Part shown: piece by piece, positions 37,967 to 50,794 of the stretch
How the letters are laid out: each line of letters starts with the position of its first letter
Numbering within the stretch: the stretch's first letter is position 1
Assembly (NCBI GenBank): GCA_000149265.1
Contig: CH002714.1
Location: 1,616,172 to 1,680,171 of the forward strand
DNA: 64,000 nt
Direction of reading: 5' to 3'
From: Ciona savignyi
Taxonomy: Eukaryota; Chordata; Ascidiacea; Phlebobranchia; Cionidae
The notes under the pieces: model-generated
The model's input: only the letters and a program-made list of their open reading frames with translations
What the model was told of the DNA's origin: nothing
The model's database searches: none
Translations under genes and position numbers: made by a program

Positions 37967-38416
37967 GGAGGATTACTGAGCTATAAATGTTAATAGAAAT
38001 TAAATTAAAATATTATAACACGCTTATAGCTTAGTTAGAATATATCTTTTACCTTGGTTTTACTAACATTGCTTTGAATCTTAACGATTCTTATAAGATT
38101 TTTTAGCGAATAAAGATGTATTTACATAACGATATGTTGAGAAAGTAGTAAAAAAATCGGAACGAAAATGTTTTAAGAAGGAGATAAACTAAGTTTTAAT
38201 AACAAAAAATGACACTAAGAAAATTAAACCAAAACAAAGTTTGTTGATAATCCCTTTGACCGGTTATATGGGTGGATGAAAAAAGAATGAACCATTTAGT
38301 ACAATCATTTATAAGCTATAAGAACTGTTAAATAAATAACAACAATGTCTGCAAAGTATACAAAATATTTTACTTTTACGAGTGACCCAGCAGCTGATCG
38401 CTGTCCGACTGTCTGT
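37967..38416. other. Convergent spacer between the two tetraspanins
   Basis: About 450 bp separating the stop codons of the tail-to-tail tetraspanin genes. Only AT-rich 3' flank is seen, with an AATAAA at 38109 usable by tetraspanin A. Confidence 0.75.
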
Positions 38417-41364
38417 TTAATAAGGATCTTCCTCCATCAAAGAATCTTTCAGTTTCGCTTTCCTGCAACAAGGAAATATCCCCAACAGGAAAAGAAGGTA
38501 CGCAGTGATGATGACGAGAAATATCTGCACGGATAAAAGTCTGACTTTAGATTCTCGTACGTAATCGTAGAGTGAAGGCAGAACGAAATGCGCTATGACA
38601 AAATGTTTGTTATTCAGAAGTGAACTAAACTAATCCTGGAAATGCGATTAAAACAAATCAGCCTCCTTGTGCTAAGAAATGAAAACAACTTACTTCCAAG
38701 GCAACAACGACGCCTAGTGTAATTCCAAAATAAATCGCATTTTCTTCTATCCATTTTATTATTGATGTAGAACATCCAACCTATAAAACAAATATTTGAA
38801 TTTGATGTTTTGTAACAAAAATATTGAAGCAAAGGTTTTGTTTGTAGTTGCTATGAATCAGGATAGAAACATATGCTATTTATGTTTTATCCAAGTAAAT
38901 GAATAATTGCGATGGCGAGCTATCACTTCGACAATCATGTTACCTCGACATGGGTCACAACTAAGGCTTAAGATCAATCGTGTTACCCGGGGCCGAGCGT
39001 CACCATCGAGTTATAAAGTCATTGAAAAATGCTGTGCTGTCTAAACGGCTTGCAATCTGACCAAACACTAGGACTTGGCTGCACTTTAATATAAAATAAA
39101 ATTATTAAAACCGATGGTAACAGTTTAAATGACCCGTTGAACCTTGTAATAGATACTTAATTTATTGCGCATTTGACCACAAAACGAATCACTGCAAGTA
39201 TCTAATCCAGGTGTGTGCGCGCCAGGTGACATCTTGCTTTGTGAGAACTAGTAAGGTAAATTTTGGTGCATAATGTACACCCGTTTGCAATTTTCAATAG
39301 AATACAAAGAATACAAAATACCGTTATACTTAACTAGAAAATGACAATCTGTTTAACCATCACTATTTAAAAACACACAATTTTTATACTTCGTGTTTAA
39401 TCAAACAGGGTCCCTTAACCACATTTAGAGTATTTTATAAACCGAGTATGTAGTTTGTTTGTGCAAGCAGAAACACATGGGTCGATGAGGTAACAAACCG
39501 ATTTTGTTATCCATGTTTATAACACAATATATGTTATTGTCAGATATGTGCGCGTCAGGTCCATTTTGTCCAACATTCCAAAGATTTTTAACCGGACTGC
39601 CACAGTTTTGTTTCTGCGAGCATAAACGCATGAGACATACATATTACCCCACAGAAAAACATTTAATTATTAGACACCTGCCAAATCACGGTGGAATTTG
39701 TTTGTGTTTGATCTATGCATGAGATGGGAATGTCGCCTCCCCACTCTGAAGCATTTCCGTATCCACAACAGTTGAACTAAAACAAACAAATAATTACATC
39801 TATTGCGGCAGCACATGCCATTTATGCATGCCATGCACTTGCTGCACTCTAACTTTATGTATGCTGTACTCTGACGATTGGCGATCGGTTTTATTGAAGA
39901 GGGTTTAAAGAAACGTAGCGCAGAAAATGTGTAGGCTATTCTTTACCAATGTTACCAGACTGCACCATTCCCCAAACAGGGCCGAATAAAAAAAACGCAC
40001 AAAGAGCAAAGGGTTGGTTTCGGGCATGCATTTGTCGGACAGGATAATAAGAACGCCATTGAGTGACCTCTTGTGTTAAGCGTCAAAATTCGGATTGTTG
40101 AGAAATGTTATTATGGTCTCAGCAACTCCTTACCTTATTCTGGATTAGGTACTTTGATTCCAGCTCCAGTGTTCCCCATATATTTGCAACTTCTGTTGAG
40201 ATTATTTCTTTGTTACTTACTCCGAGGCCAAGAATGCATATCTCCGAAATCAAGAATGCCACGTTAAAAAACAGATACTGTGAATGTGACAGGTATTAAT
40301 AAAATGTTTGCGCGTAAAAATTGATAGTCGTATGTTTGGCTTTCAAACTATTCAATTAACTAAGTTTAATTAACTACAACCATACATATGGCTTACTACC
40401 TTGCCAAGCTAATCAGTTTAATGCTATTATCGCGAAAATGCATTATCTACCGTATTTTTCTAATTAATTAAAGTTGGCAAGTACATTGTTTATTGTTTTC
40501 ATATGGGATGTGTGGTTTATTATAAGGCGTAATCAGTAATGATCGAAAAGCGAAAGGTCTTTTGTTAGTGGGCTGAAGCAATGTCATATACTCAAAAAAC
40601 ATATTGAGTGATTATGACACATATATTGTCTCAAAAAAACATGCTATAAAACGAGTTTTTCTGCGACATTAGTTTAAAATGCTTTTGTGTCGTACACGTA
40701 CAGAACAGACAAGAAGGAGTGGACTTACTGTTGCCAGCCAGCCTTTGTTTTCCATGATTCCACCAAGAACCCCACAAAGACCTAATATGATAAAAACATA
40801 GGTACATTGTTTCTGCTTGCGGAACAAAATTTAAAATTAGTTGTGGCTAAAACGTGGTAGTGACATTATTTATTTTAATCTGAAAAACACTGGTTTATTT
40901 TCGATATTCTTACCCGTAAAGAGTACAAGAATCCCTATGACTAGAATGCCGTATGTCATCAATTTGCTGGATACCACCAACACAAGCACTTCGTGGATTG
41001 GAGAAGCATATTGCAGCCAAATCGAAAAACCCAGTAACAAGGCTCCAATTACCTGATAACAAATGCAGTAATACTATTTTTTCTGCTCGAAAGGCTGTGA
41101 AGTCAAAACCGGCCGCGCGCCAGTCGGCTGTGTCCTTAAAAACGGCACTTGTCGGACAAAACATAAACTCAACGCCTCGATCGTATATAACAAACTGAAA
41201 GAACTATGGTCACTTGACGGTGAGTTGATTTAACAATTAAAGTATGATGATAAAAAGTTAATAACACATAAGACATAGTGATGGAATATTGAGTGCAAAC
41301 CATTATAGCTTACCAGGAACAGAACGTTGATCACGACGAAAAAATACTTTGACCACGAATTCAT
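38417..41364 (-). CDS. Tetraspanin B
   Basis: Paralogue of tetraspanin A on the opposite strand. Exons from the 5' end: 41314-41364 (ATG), 40914-41052, 40729-40781, 40134-40277, about 39690-39776, 38694-38780, 38417-38524 (TAA), giving 222 residues. Exons 2, 3, 4 and 6 are 139, 53, 144 and 87 nt, the same as in tetraspanin A, and exon 2 is clearly related (GFSIWLQYASPIHEVLVL against GFSLWLQYAAPIHEVLIL). The large loop has FNCCGYGNASEW, SC and GC, four cysteines in the tetraspanin pattern. TM4 is FGITLGVVVALEIFLVIITA, and the tail after it is short with a juxtamembrane CC (a likely palmitoylation site), ending EEDPY. The donor of exon 5 could instead lie 12 nt farther, at 39678. Confidence 0.9.
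39457..39627. mobile_element. Short inverted-repeat element (MITE-like) in tetraspanin B intron 5
   Basis: Ends GTTTGTGCAAGCAGAAACA and TGTTTCTGCGAGCATAAAC are imperfect 19-bp inverted repeats (16 of 19 pair). The inner sequence (gattttgttatccatg ... acacaatatat ... ggatatgtgc-like) recurs at 61841-62009. No clear target duplication was found, so the superfamily is unassigned. Confidence 0.65.
41086..41157 (+). mobile_element. SINE head fragment in tetraspanin B intron 1
   Basis: 'ctcgaaaggctgtgaagtca', 'aaaccgg', 'cagtcggctgtgtcctt' follow the order of the SINE at 28262 (atcgaaaggttgcaggtgcg, aaactgg, tagtcggttgtgtcctt). A diverged fragment. Confidence 0.6.
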
Positions 41365-44300
41365 GGCACAGATTCTATCTCGATATATTAGAGAATTTTT
41401 TACACAAATAGTTAACAAAAATACCAATTGTTATCTCAACCTTAATTTTTAAAGTTAATGTTAGAGTTCTATATACCGATTTGCACCGATGCATTAAGAA
41501 CCAGCAATAACTAGACAATAAAAAGTAGTTCCTTGCGAAGAAAAGCGGAGTGTCTCGATTTCATTTGATCTAAAGGTTTTATGGAATCAGGTTCTTTGTT
41601 CAACAGTAATTGATACCATCATATTTCCAAAACACAGACAAAACAAAATATTGGTTTACATCTAAGGTATGTCGTACGTGTCCATAATGGTTATATTTAG
41701 CAGCATACGCCTGGGTTAAATTGAGAAATCAAAAGCCTAAAAATCTAATGATAATAGTTCTAGGACTCTTACAATAAGGCAATTTGGTAAAGATTTTATC
41801 ATCACTGTTTTTTTTGGCCGGGGCTTTAAAGAATGTCATATAGAATTCGGCACTCGGTAGAAGTTTTCTATACAGCACGTTACGTGTATTGTAGGTTAAA
41901 ATGGTGGGTGACAATTGAATTGGTGGGTTCCAAATAACACGAAAAAACTGCAGGGGTGAGATTGCACCAAATTTACACGAATCCAATAACACTCAAGCGA
42001 CCGGATTTTTATAATTATACACCATTTGATATAAGTAAAGAATTTGACGATAGAAATACCGAATACCCCTAAACCTTATTAATATTTCAGCTCGCGTAAG
42101 TACAAAGTGACGTGTGCTAGAATTCGCCGCCTTTTAATTATTCATGCTTACAATCTAAAACTTTGCAGCACTGTTCGAAACACCACAATATCAAGTTGCA
42201 GGGCATCTGGTAGCCCGGGGTCCAATTCTCAGTGGAGAAAATATCGATTAATTTTTATCAACCGAAGCCCGCTCATAGCTCGATAAATTACAGATACGAT
42301 CGTGAATTTTCAGGTCATGGTTAACTAAATCCCACCTGTTAAATTATGCATAAGTCCTTGTGTAATGCAGAAATGAGAAAAATTTGAACAGAACAGAAAA
42401 TGCAAACAAGTTAGTGGATGGATGAATATATATGCAATTTTAGGGGGATACTAATCTCAAGTTAAGCCTAATTACCGCAAACTTGCCGATTTTTTTAAAC
42501 TGTTTAGTTAAATTAGCTTGTCCACGCGAACGCGCCAGTAACCATAAACTGAATGCATATTAATATAAAGCAGTTTACGAAGCAGAGAGTCATATACCGC
42601 GATCCCAGTTGTGCATATTATATATCCGATTTTTGTTAAACAAATTAAACGTTGTTTTTTAAAAAAAACTACAGCAAAAATATTAGTTATCCAGTAACAT
42701 TGACGATGACTGATTTCAAAACGGCTTTCACCGAAAAACTATAAGTGTGCGATTTATTAAAGTTAGTAGGCCATGGTCAACGTAATTTTCGTTTTAAACA
42801 TTTTAGAAAGACAAATGCACACTATTTATTTTATGTAAAATCATTACAGGTATACTAGTATCATTAGTTATCCTGTGCTATAGACAGTCGAGGGAACTTC
42901 TGTAGTGCGAATAGCTCTGATATAAACCACCCGTTTGATTTTATTTTATTAAAGCATCGCTGTTTACTTGAGCATTTAAGGACCAAGTGATTGCAATATA
43001 AAACATACATAATTAAATAAATAATTCATAGTTCATGTATTTTCGTAATATTAAAAAGCTGAGTAAACTTACAGAAATGGCACATAGCCTGTAATTAGGT
43101 ATATATTGGTATATAATGTATTGGAAAAAACATCCTCAGTATGTGAGGTAGACTGCAGCAATTTATACTCGGCATTTTGATTATAATTATGCCAGGCACG
43201 AAACCCGACCGAAACCAAAGAACAATGAGTTCTGTGATATTCTGGTTTTGGAATCTCTTATATATGCTTTCTATGTGATTAAACGAGCCGTGTCAATGGC
43301 CTAGGGCAGAGCAAAAATTCACGTATCTTCTTTCTTATTTCATCAAATTACTTATGTGTTTACCACGTTATAAATATTTTATTTGTTCTGGAGTGGTGTA
43401 TACAAAGCGAAATGTGGACTGGGTCATCATGCACCACTACCCGTTTACACGTATGTAGTGTAGGTTATTTTCATTTGAAGAAACATATGTTTTCAAAGAA
43501 CGCAAAACTTATTCTCATGATTTTTTTAATAATAGTGGCTATAGTTTGTATACATATCTTATACACCATTTTAAACTAAATCCTTAAACGAGGGTGAAAG
43601 TCGACAACTAATTCAAACGGTCTACTTTACCTGAGATTTGACCTTCAAATTATGGCGTGCGTTGTCACATCACGTTTAGGCTTGCAACGTTGAAACGACG
43701 TCCCGACTTTTGTTAAAATGGATAATACATGATAGTGAAGGGCGAAGATACGGAAATTACTGCATTTCACAATCACAAATAATTAGGCATATGTAGAGGG
43801 CTGACAAGTTGACCGGGTAAAACACGAATTGCCCCGGGGCTGATTACACCGGGTATCGGTGCCTTTCGGGAGTAGAGAACTACTCTAGCGTCGCGTATAT
43901 TTGGAGATCTGCACAGATGTGACTTAATGACGTCACTAAAACGGGTCTCCCAGGGTTCGCGGTTTGCGCCTCGTGTTAAATCGCTTATTATGCATTCGAC
44001 AAGCATAGACAAATAGTTATTTTCTAGTCTTAGTATAAGAAAAATTTGCTGTAAGGAAAAGTGCTTTAGAGGTTTAAGATCTAAAACCAGCTGGTGATAT
44101 GTTAAGTCCACGTTTATTTGATACGGATAATACAAAAGAAATAGTAACAGAGTTTACTTTGCCAAACAATGAATACCACACAGATAGTTTTTGGTTCAAG
44201 AAGCTGCTTAGTTTTATCTTCTGCGACCGTTGTATTCTATATTTATATTGCTTTTATAGTTCATGAAAAAGGTTTTTAATGATGATCGATCTATTGGTAA

Positions 44301-47300
44301 AGTTAATGAGGTATTATTAAATGGATTTGCAGTTGCTCCAACATAACAAACGGGTTTATAGTTGAGAAACCTGTATTTCAAAAAAATCAAAATATGTGCA
44401 GTTCCAGCATATATGTCTCTTATTTGTTATTACAAAAGAAAAAGTTAAATGTGTTAAACAGCAAAACCCTGCGTAAATATAGTAAATATAAATATATAGG
44501 CGTTTAATTTAATAGAAAGTCACTCTGGAGAGTACGGGGATAGGATTCTACAAAACTGTTGGAAGTAATTATCGCTTAGTGTATGAACAACCGAGAGAGA
44601 GAGAAAGGGAGATGGTAATGGACAGGAGTTGTGTTTAATTAATTATGAGCTAGTTCAGGTCACATTAAGTAGATTAGAGTTTAAGTCAGCACCTACTGAG
44701 GCGTTCACGTGTCTGGTGATCATTTTAAAGCGTACCAGTGGATGTGAATATATGACGGTTAGCAAGCTCCCATATTTTATTGATACTTTATAGCCAGCAT
44801 TATGCTACAGACAGGTGAAACATGGTCCATTTTATTATTGATAAATATATCTGACCATTGAGTCTAAATAGTGTAACTTTTAGGTCGAGTAAAAATGGCA
44901 TTACCAGCTTAAAGTTTTGATTGAACAACGCAGAAAAATATTGTGATAGACTACGCATTTAATCTAACTCAACTGATTGATTCGCTGTAGCTTTAATTGG
45001 TTAATTCCCTGTAGCTTTATCTGATGTTGTTATTGATAAACCACAAGCAATGACAATACGAAATGGTAGAATAAAGAAAACGGTGGACTTTCAAGTTGTC
45101 AAGTTGCATATGGAAATTTCCTCTGATCTATCAAACACACCATAAATGAAGGACAGGGAAGTGTCAAACTGGAATAGTTTTCGATAGAATTACCCTGCAG
45201 TACACTTTTACGCTTTCTTTATGGTGTTTGTTATAGTAACCGACCAACATTTGTCAGAAACTTTCTAAACGTTGATTGTTTTTTTTACAGGAACAATAGA
45301 CTAAGTCATGTTTGAAAATTGTTATTATTTGAAAGCAAATCCAAGAAAAGAACAGGTCGTAACAAATCAAACTGACCTGGACTAAGTGAAGTGGTTTATT
45401 TAAGTGGCAGTCCAAAAATTGGGGTAAGTTATTGTTACACTCATATTTATTATTCCGGAAATAGAGTGCCCATGAACGTGTATTTTGTTGTGAAACGAAA
45501 GGAGGTTTCCGTATTACGTTAATACTGATGTTATGTCAAAAACCTTCATGATCACTGACAGGGAAAATTACACTTTTCCCTTTCAAATTTTTCATAATTT
45601 ACTTTTTCGTAATATATTTTACCTATTGACAATAGCAGCTGTAAGTATATAAAATAGGGTTATTTAAATTTGCTACTTAGTTTATTTTTTATTAATATTT
45701 CTGGTAATCGAGCTTATAGTAAGTAACATTTTAAAGTAAAACTTGTATTTCATATCTCGATTTGACTTTTTTTCTTTTCCTTCTTTTTAGAAATGTATCC
45801 GGTTACCAGAATTTATAAATAAATTATAACCAGGACTAAAACAAGTACAACCGGAATGAAAACGAAGGATATACATAGTCACATATTTCCTAAAATAAGT
45901 CGTTTCAGTTTTCTTTATTGTATTTAAAAACATTTTGTTTGGTACAACTTGCCCAATGATGCTTAATTTTTTATCATAAAATCCTAGCACAATTAGATCA
46001 ATGGATCTAATCGTTTGGTTGTATAGGTAACTATTTCTAACAGAGTGAAACTCATAATTCGTCTATTTATTTGTGTGCTATTGTTTTTGGTTGAAAATAT
46101 ATCGAATATTTATTATATTCTTATAAAAGAGAATAAATTAGCTGGCGTAACTGTCTAGTGAAAAGGCCTGATTACCTTGCCGCTAGATAGCGCCATTAAG
46201 TCATTAAAACTTCTTTTTGTCGGCGAAAGGGAACACCTTTTATGTTGGAAATCTAAAGCATACAAAGCAAAAGCAACGTACCTGGGAGGGCACAAAACAA
46301 AAACGACCATAAATAAAGAGAGTAAAATGGTTTTATCCGTAATGGATACTAAAAAACCAACGAAACTAGAGCGATATTCCCGATTTAGTTTATACTCGAG
46401 GCATCACCGCTTAGTCGTATGACTGACCAACTGGCCATTGTTTTTTTTACTCTGAAATCAAATACCAAGTATGTGCCAACACAACAACTAAGACAGTAAA
46501 ACGAACCCACGCAAGGTAAACGAGATTGACGTAAAACAGATTGTGCGTAGAGTAAGTCACGCGTGAAATGGTACCCGTGCGTAACGAATACTCACAGCAA
46601 AATCACTCAGTATACAATATCGCGCTCCAAAGCTAATCAGCTGAGATTAGCTCAACCAAATTATAGCAAATACTATTATGACAAAAGGACAGACAGTCAA
46701 ACTATTTTAAGGTACATAAGTAAGATTCAAAACACAATAAAATCTTTTAGTAAATTAGCTAGATTTGTCAGCTTGAGCCAACACGCGAGGCGTTTTAATT
46801 TAATCAATTGGACCAATTTGGGGTTCATTGTCGTAGCGATATTTACAATGAAAATTTAAGTTAATTATTTGTTACAGCAAATTTTGGCGTGAATGTTTAC
46901 ACATAGGTTAAATTATCTTGATCAGTGTTCCAGAATTAAGAAGTCTGTAATATGTTATATGTGAAAAATTTTAAGCCGTAACGGTGAGAGTTTAATCATC
47001 CACATATGTTCAAAAATTGATTATATATTCTCACGTATTTGCGCTCTTGGGTTTTGAAAACACTTATATTGATCTCGCCAGCTATCGCAGGTGGCAGCCA
47101 ATTAAAACGTTCAAAGCGGGCCCTGGTGGCGCTAAAGTCCGCAAAATAATTTCTATAAATAAAACAATGGAAAAATGCGCTTTTTGTAACCATGTGCACG
47201 TGTAATTTTGATTACTGGCTAAAAAGGATAAAACTTTTCAACAAGTGGAAATTAAAAAAGTATTTACCATTGAAACTTTAGTACGCCGCTAAATTTATCA

Positions 47301-48728
47301 TGTGTTTAACATTAAGTAATATCATATATATATCCTAATATTGGGCCCAAATACACTTTGTGAACCCATTTTACATATGTTCGCCTGGACTGTTTCTCGG
47401 GTCTCTCCACGTTGAATTTGTACAGTGGAATTAAATTGTATAGAACGGAACTCAAACGATTTACAACCGCAGTGTCTCCCTCTGGGTAGACGAAAACAAC
47501 ATTCCATTTCATTAAATACACAAGACTTGTTTTCATTGCACAATTTTGTGGATTTTGTGAATAAATTTAAAACATACTGAGACGCCGATTTTATATTCAC
47601 ACTTGTATTACTGTAAACAGAGATTCTTATCATTAATAGATTTGAACATATTTTTTTCGAAACCTCCAATCTACTAAGTTGATTGGAAGCGTAATAAACA
47701 GTGCAAAATAACTCATCATGTTTGGTAGCCTGAGGACATGTATACCATTAGCCACAAGTTCTTTTCTACTTGTGATAAATATATCAAACTGCATTATAGT
47801 TGTACCAGCCAATGCTTGGTTCAATGTCAGAATTTATACTCTTAAAGAAATATATTAGTTACAGATTAAAAGAGTTAAGAAAGAATATTCTCTAGTTATA
47901 TTTTTCTTCTTTTTGACACGTACCGTGCTACAACGTTGCATAATGTAAACAACGTTGCATAATTTAACATTTCTAAAGCCAGAGTTGTTTCGCTTTCTAT
48001 ATGCTCATCCAAGTTGTGGCAGTTTGCGCAACGTTTTGTAGCTTTTGCTTTCTCACGATGTATAATGCATGAGTTGGCATTATATAGCCATTATCATCCT
48101 TCGTGCAAGTGCACTTAGATAAACTCTATAACTTCTTTATTCTTTTTACTAGAATTAAATATTTGCATTTATATAAAATACAGTTTTAATATAATACAAT
48201 AACATTGCAATAAAACATACACCTGGTTGAATTCTATAGCTAGTAGAACCAGGTACATAATTCAACGTATCACGCAAACGTTCTCTTCTCTATAGTTTCT
48301 TATGCATTTTTCATCGGTTACCATATTTGTTGCAAATGATCTTCATTTGGCTAAACAGCGCTTTGTTGCGCAGGCAGTGGGAACTTGCTTATCAAGATAG
48401 CACTTATAACGCTTTCCCGTCAATAAAGTGAAGTTGAAAACGTGTGTCTAAAAAGGAAAAAAACAGTTTTTGCATAAAGATTCTTTACTTAAGACTAAAA
48501 GAAATGTCTTGGTTAAGCCAGAACAATAACAGAAAGGCGGTGCAAAATTAGGCGAAATATTTGGTATTGATTACGTGGTAATAATTTAATTATGCTATTC
48601 ATGGCTTATTTTTAATTTAAATAAAGAAAATTAATAACTAACTTTCGTGCCTTCTTTGATCCGCATAGTTTTCGACACAGTATAACAATTCCTAGATATG
48701 CATTTTTTATTGACGAAATAGACTATAA
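41365..48728. other. 7.4-kb intergenic region between tetraspanin B and Kv2
   Basis: The two genes are divergent, so both promoters must lie here. No recognisable gene, tRNA or transposon end was found. The most distinct stretch is a GC-richer block at 43620-43980. The short ORFs (for example 46177-46422 and 47017-47205) show no family resemblance. Confidence 0.65.
43773..44135 (-). other. 120-codon ORF over a GC-richer block; doubtful
   Basis: An open frame of 120 codons lies over a block that is visibly less AT-rich than its surroundings. The translation resembles no family I recognise and has no splice-site support. It contains a palindromic CRE-type TGACGTCA at 43928-43935. It may be a regulatory block of the divergent tetraspanin B/Kv2 pair, an unrecognised exon or chance. 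Confidence 0.25.
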
Positions 48729-50749
48729 ATGAAACCCAACGGCAGAAGTCGTCGTTTGGAAGATGGCGAGCGATTAGGTAGACTTTGCAACGGGAAATTA
48801 TCAGCTTCTAATTCAAATCAAGCAATCACGGGAACAATTAGTCCTTCGACCAGCGTCACGGGCAATGGGTTGTCTGCAGATCTCACGTCACCCAGTTATC
48901 GTCGAAAATCCAATGTCTCCTTTTGTGACGAGACAAATCAATCGCAAGGATGCGTAACTCCCACACTAACAATATCACGTGACCTCTCTCTTGCTTTTAA
49001 CCAAGAATTATCACAATTAGAGAATTCCCCTTCAGTGACGCCACTTAGTAATAAACTGTCTCACGTCGAAAAAGTAAAAGCAAAAAAATGCTCTCAAGGC
49101 CGAAAACCGTCAATTTTCGCTTCTGCTCTCGGTAAACTGCAGCAGACTATGTAAGTGAAATGGACCATTTTTGGATTGGATCGAAATAGGGTGTTCAAAA
49201 CCAATTGGCCCTTAATTTACTAATTATATGCCCGAAAATCATATTCACGGTATATCACTGACTACTTTTGCAGTAAAAGAAGAAAGATCCGAAAAATAAC
49301 AAAAGAAGAGAGAAGCGACAGCATGGAAGAAAGGAACAGAAAGAGAAAACGTGTCCGGCTCAACGTTGGTGGTTACCTTCATGAGGTGATTAATTTGCTG
49401 CTAAGAATTAAATCGCTTTCGTGGTCATGCCTGTAATGAAATACTAAAATTAGAAATAAACCACGTCTTAAGTTATCCATCAACAATGAACAACTTTTAA
49501 GCGACCAGTAACTAGGTAGAAAATTTGTATTATTCGTGCTGAATGATACCAAAACGATAACTAAATATTGTTGCCGATGATACATCTAGCATATCAAATC
49601 CCCATATATTTCAGGTGCGTTGGGGAACTTTGGAGCAGTTGCCTCATACCAGGCTTGGAAAGTTAAGAGAATCTGAAACTCGTTCAGAAATAATGGTACT
49701 TGCTGACGACCACGACGAGTCAACCAACGAATATTTCTTCGATCGACATCCTGGCGCGTTCACTCCGATTTTGAACTTTTACAGGTGAGCTACCTAATTC
49801 GATTCAATGCGGATGGCGTCTGCGCATTCAATTACGTTTTCCAATAGTCTTTATCGCATGTCATGTATCATATACATCAACTATATCTATTCCTTATATG
49901 CCGTATCAAAAGCAACTAACTGCCTAGATTTCCCCCAATTCAATCTTACCGATGTACACAAAAATAGTTTGCAACACATTGTTTTAATTTCGTCAACTGG
50001 ACGTTGCTCAGTTATTTTATAATTAACGAGTGACTTATCTATCGTACTCCGACGATAACCGGAGCACTGTTAAACTGGAAAATAAAAGTAGAAACATTTT
50101 CCCAGACTAAACAATTGCCCCACAGCCTATGAAACGGTCAAATAAAACGTAGNNNNNNNNNNNNNNNNNNNNNNNNNNNNNNNNNNNNNNNNNNNNNNNN
50201 NNNNNNNNNNNNNNNNNNNNNNNNNNNNNNNNNNNNNNNNNNNNNNNNNNNNGAAGTAAATAAGAAATACATGATTAAGATATGTAAAAGCTAGCACATT
50301 TTCCAACCAATAAAAGGAATCCGTCCCCGTTGGATAATCGATTGTCGTTTCCATGATTACCCCAGAATCGATGAAAAATCTAAGAAACTGAACAAATAAT
50401 AAATGAATATTTCACGAAGCAAAATGGAATCTTAATGTTGCCCCGATACAGCAACCCTATACCGATTAATTAAATTTCCCAATGAATTTGGTATATCAGT
50501 ATAGGCTACTTCTAAATAAATATCGTATGTATAAGCGAATGATAATTTTTAACTTCCACTATTAAAAAGTGATGTAATTATTTTAAATAACCTCGATAAA
50601 TAAATGTGCTTTGTCTGATGACATTCACAGAACGGGAAAACTGCACATGCCTGAAGACATTTGTGCCCTTGCGTTCAGCGCAGAGCTGGATTACTGGGGA
50701 ATCGACGACATATACATCGAGTCCTGTTGTCAAGGTTACATTAACAAAC

Positions 50750-50794
<45 letters not shown>

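Noticed and set aside
46177..47205. Several 60-98-codon ORFs in the tetraspanin B-Kv2 spacer
   Set aside because: No splice support, no recognisable domain and overlapping opposite-strand frames; consistent with chance ORFs.
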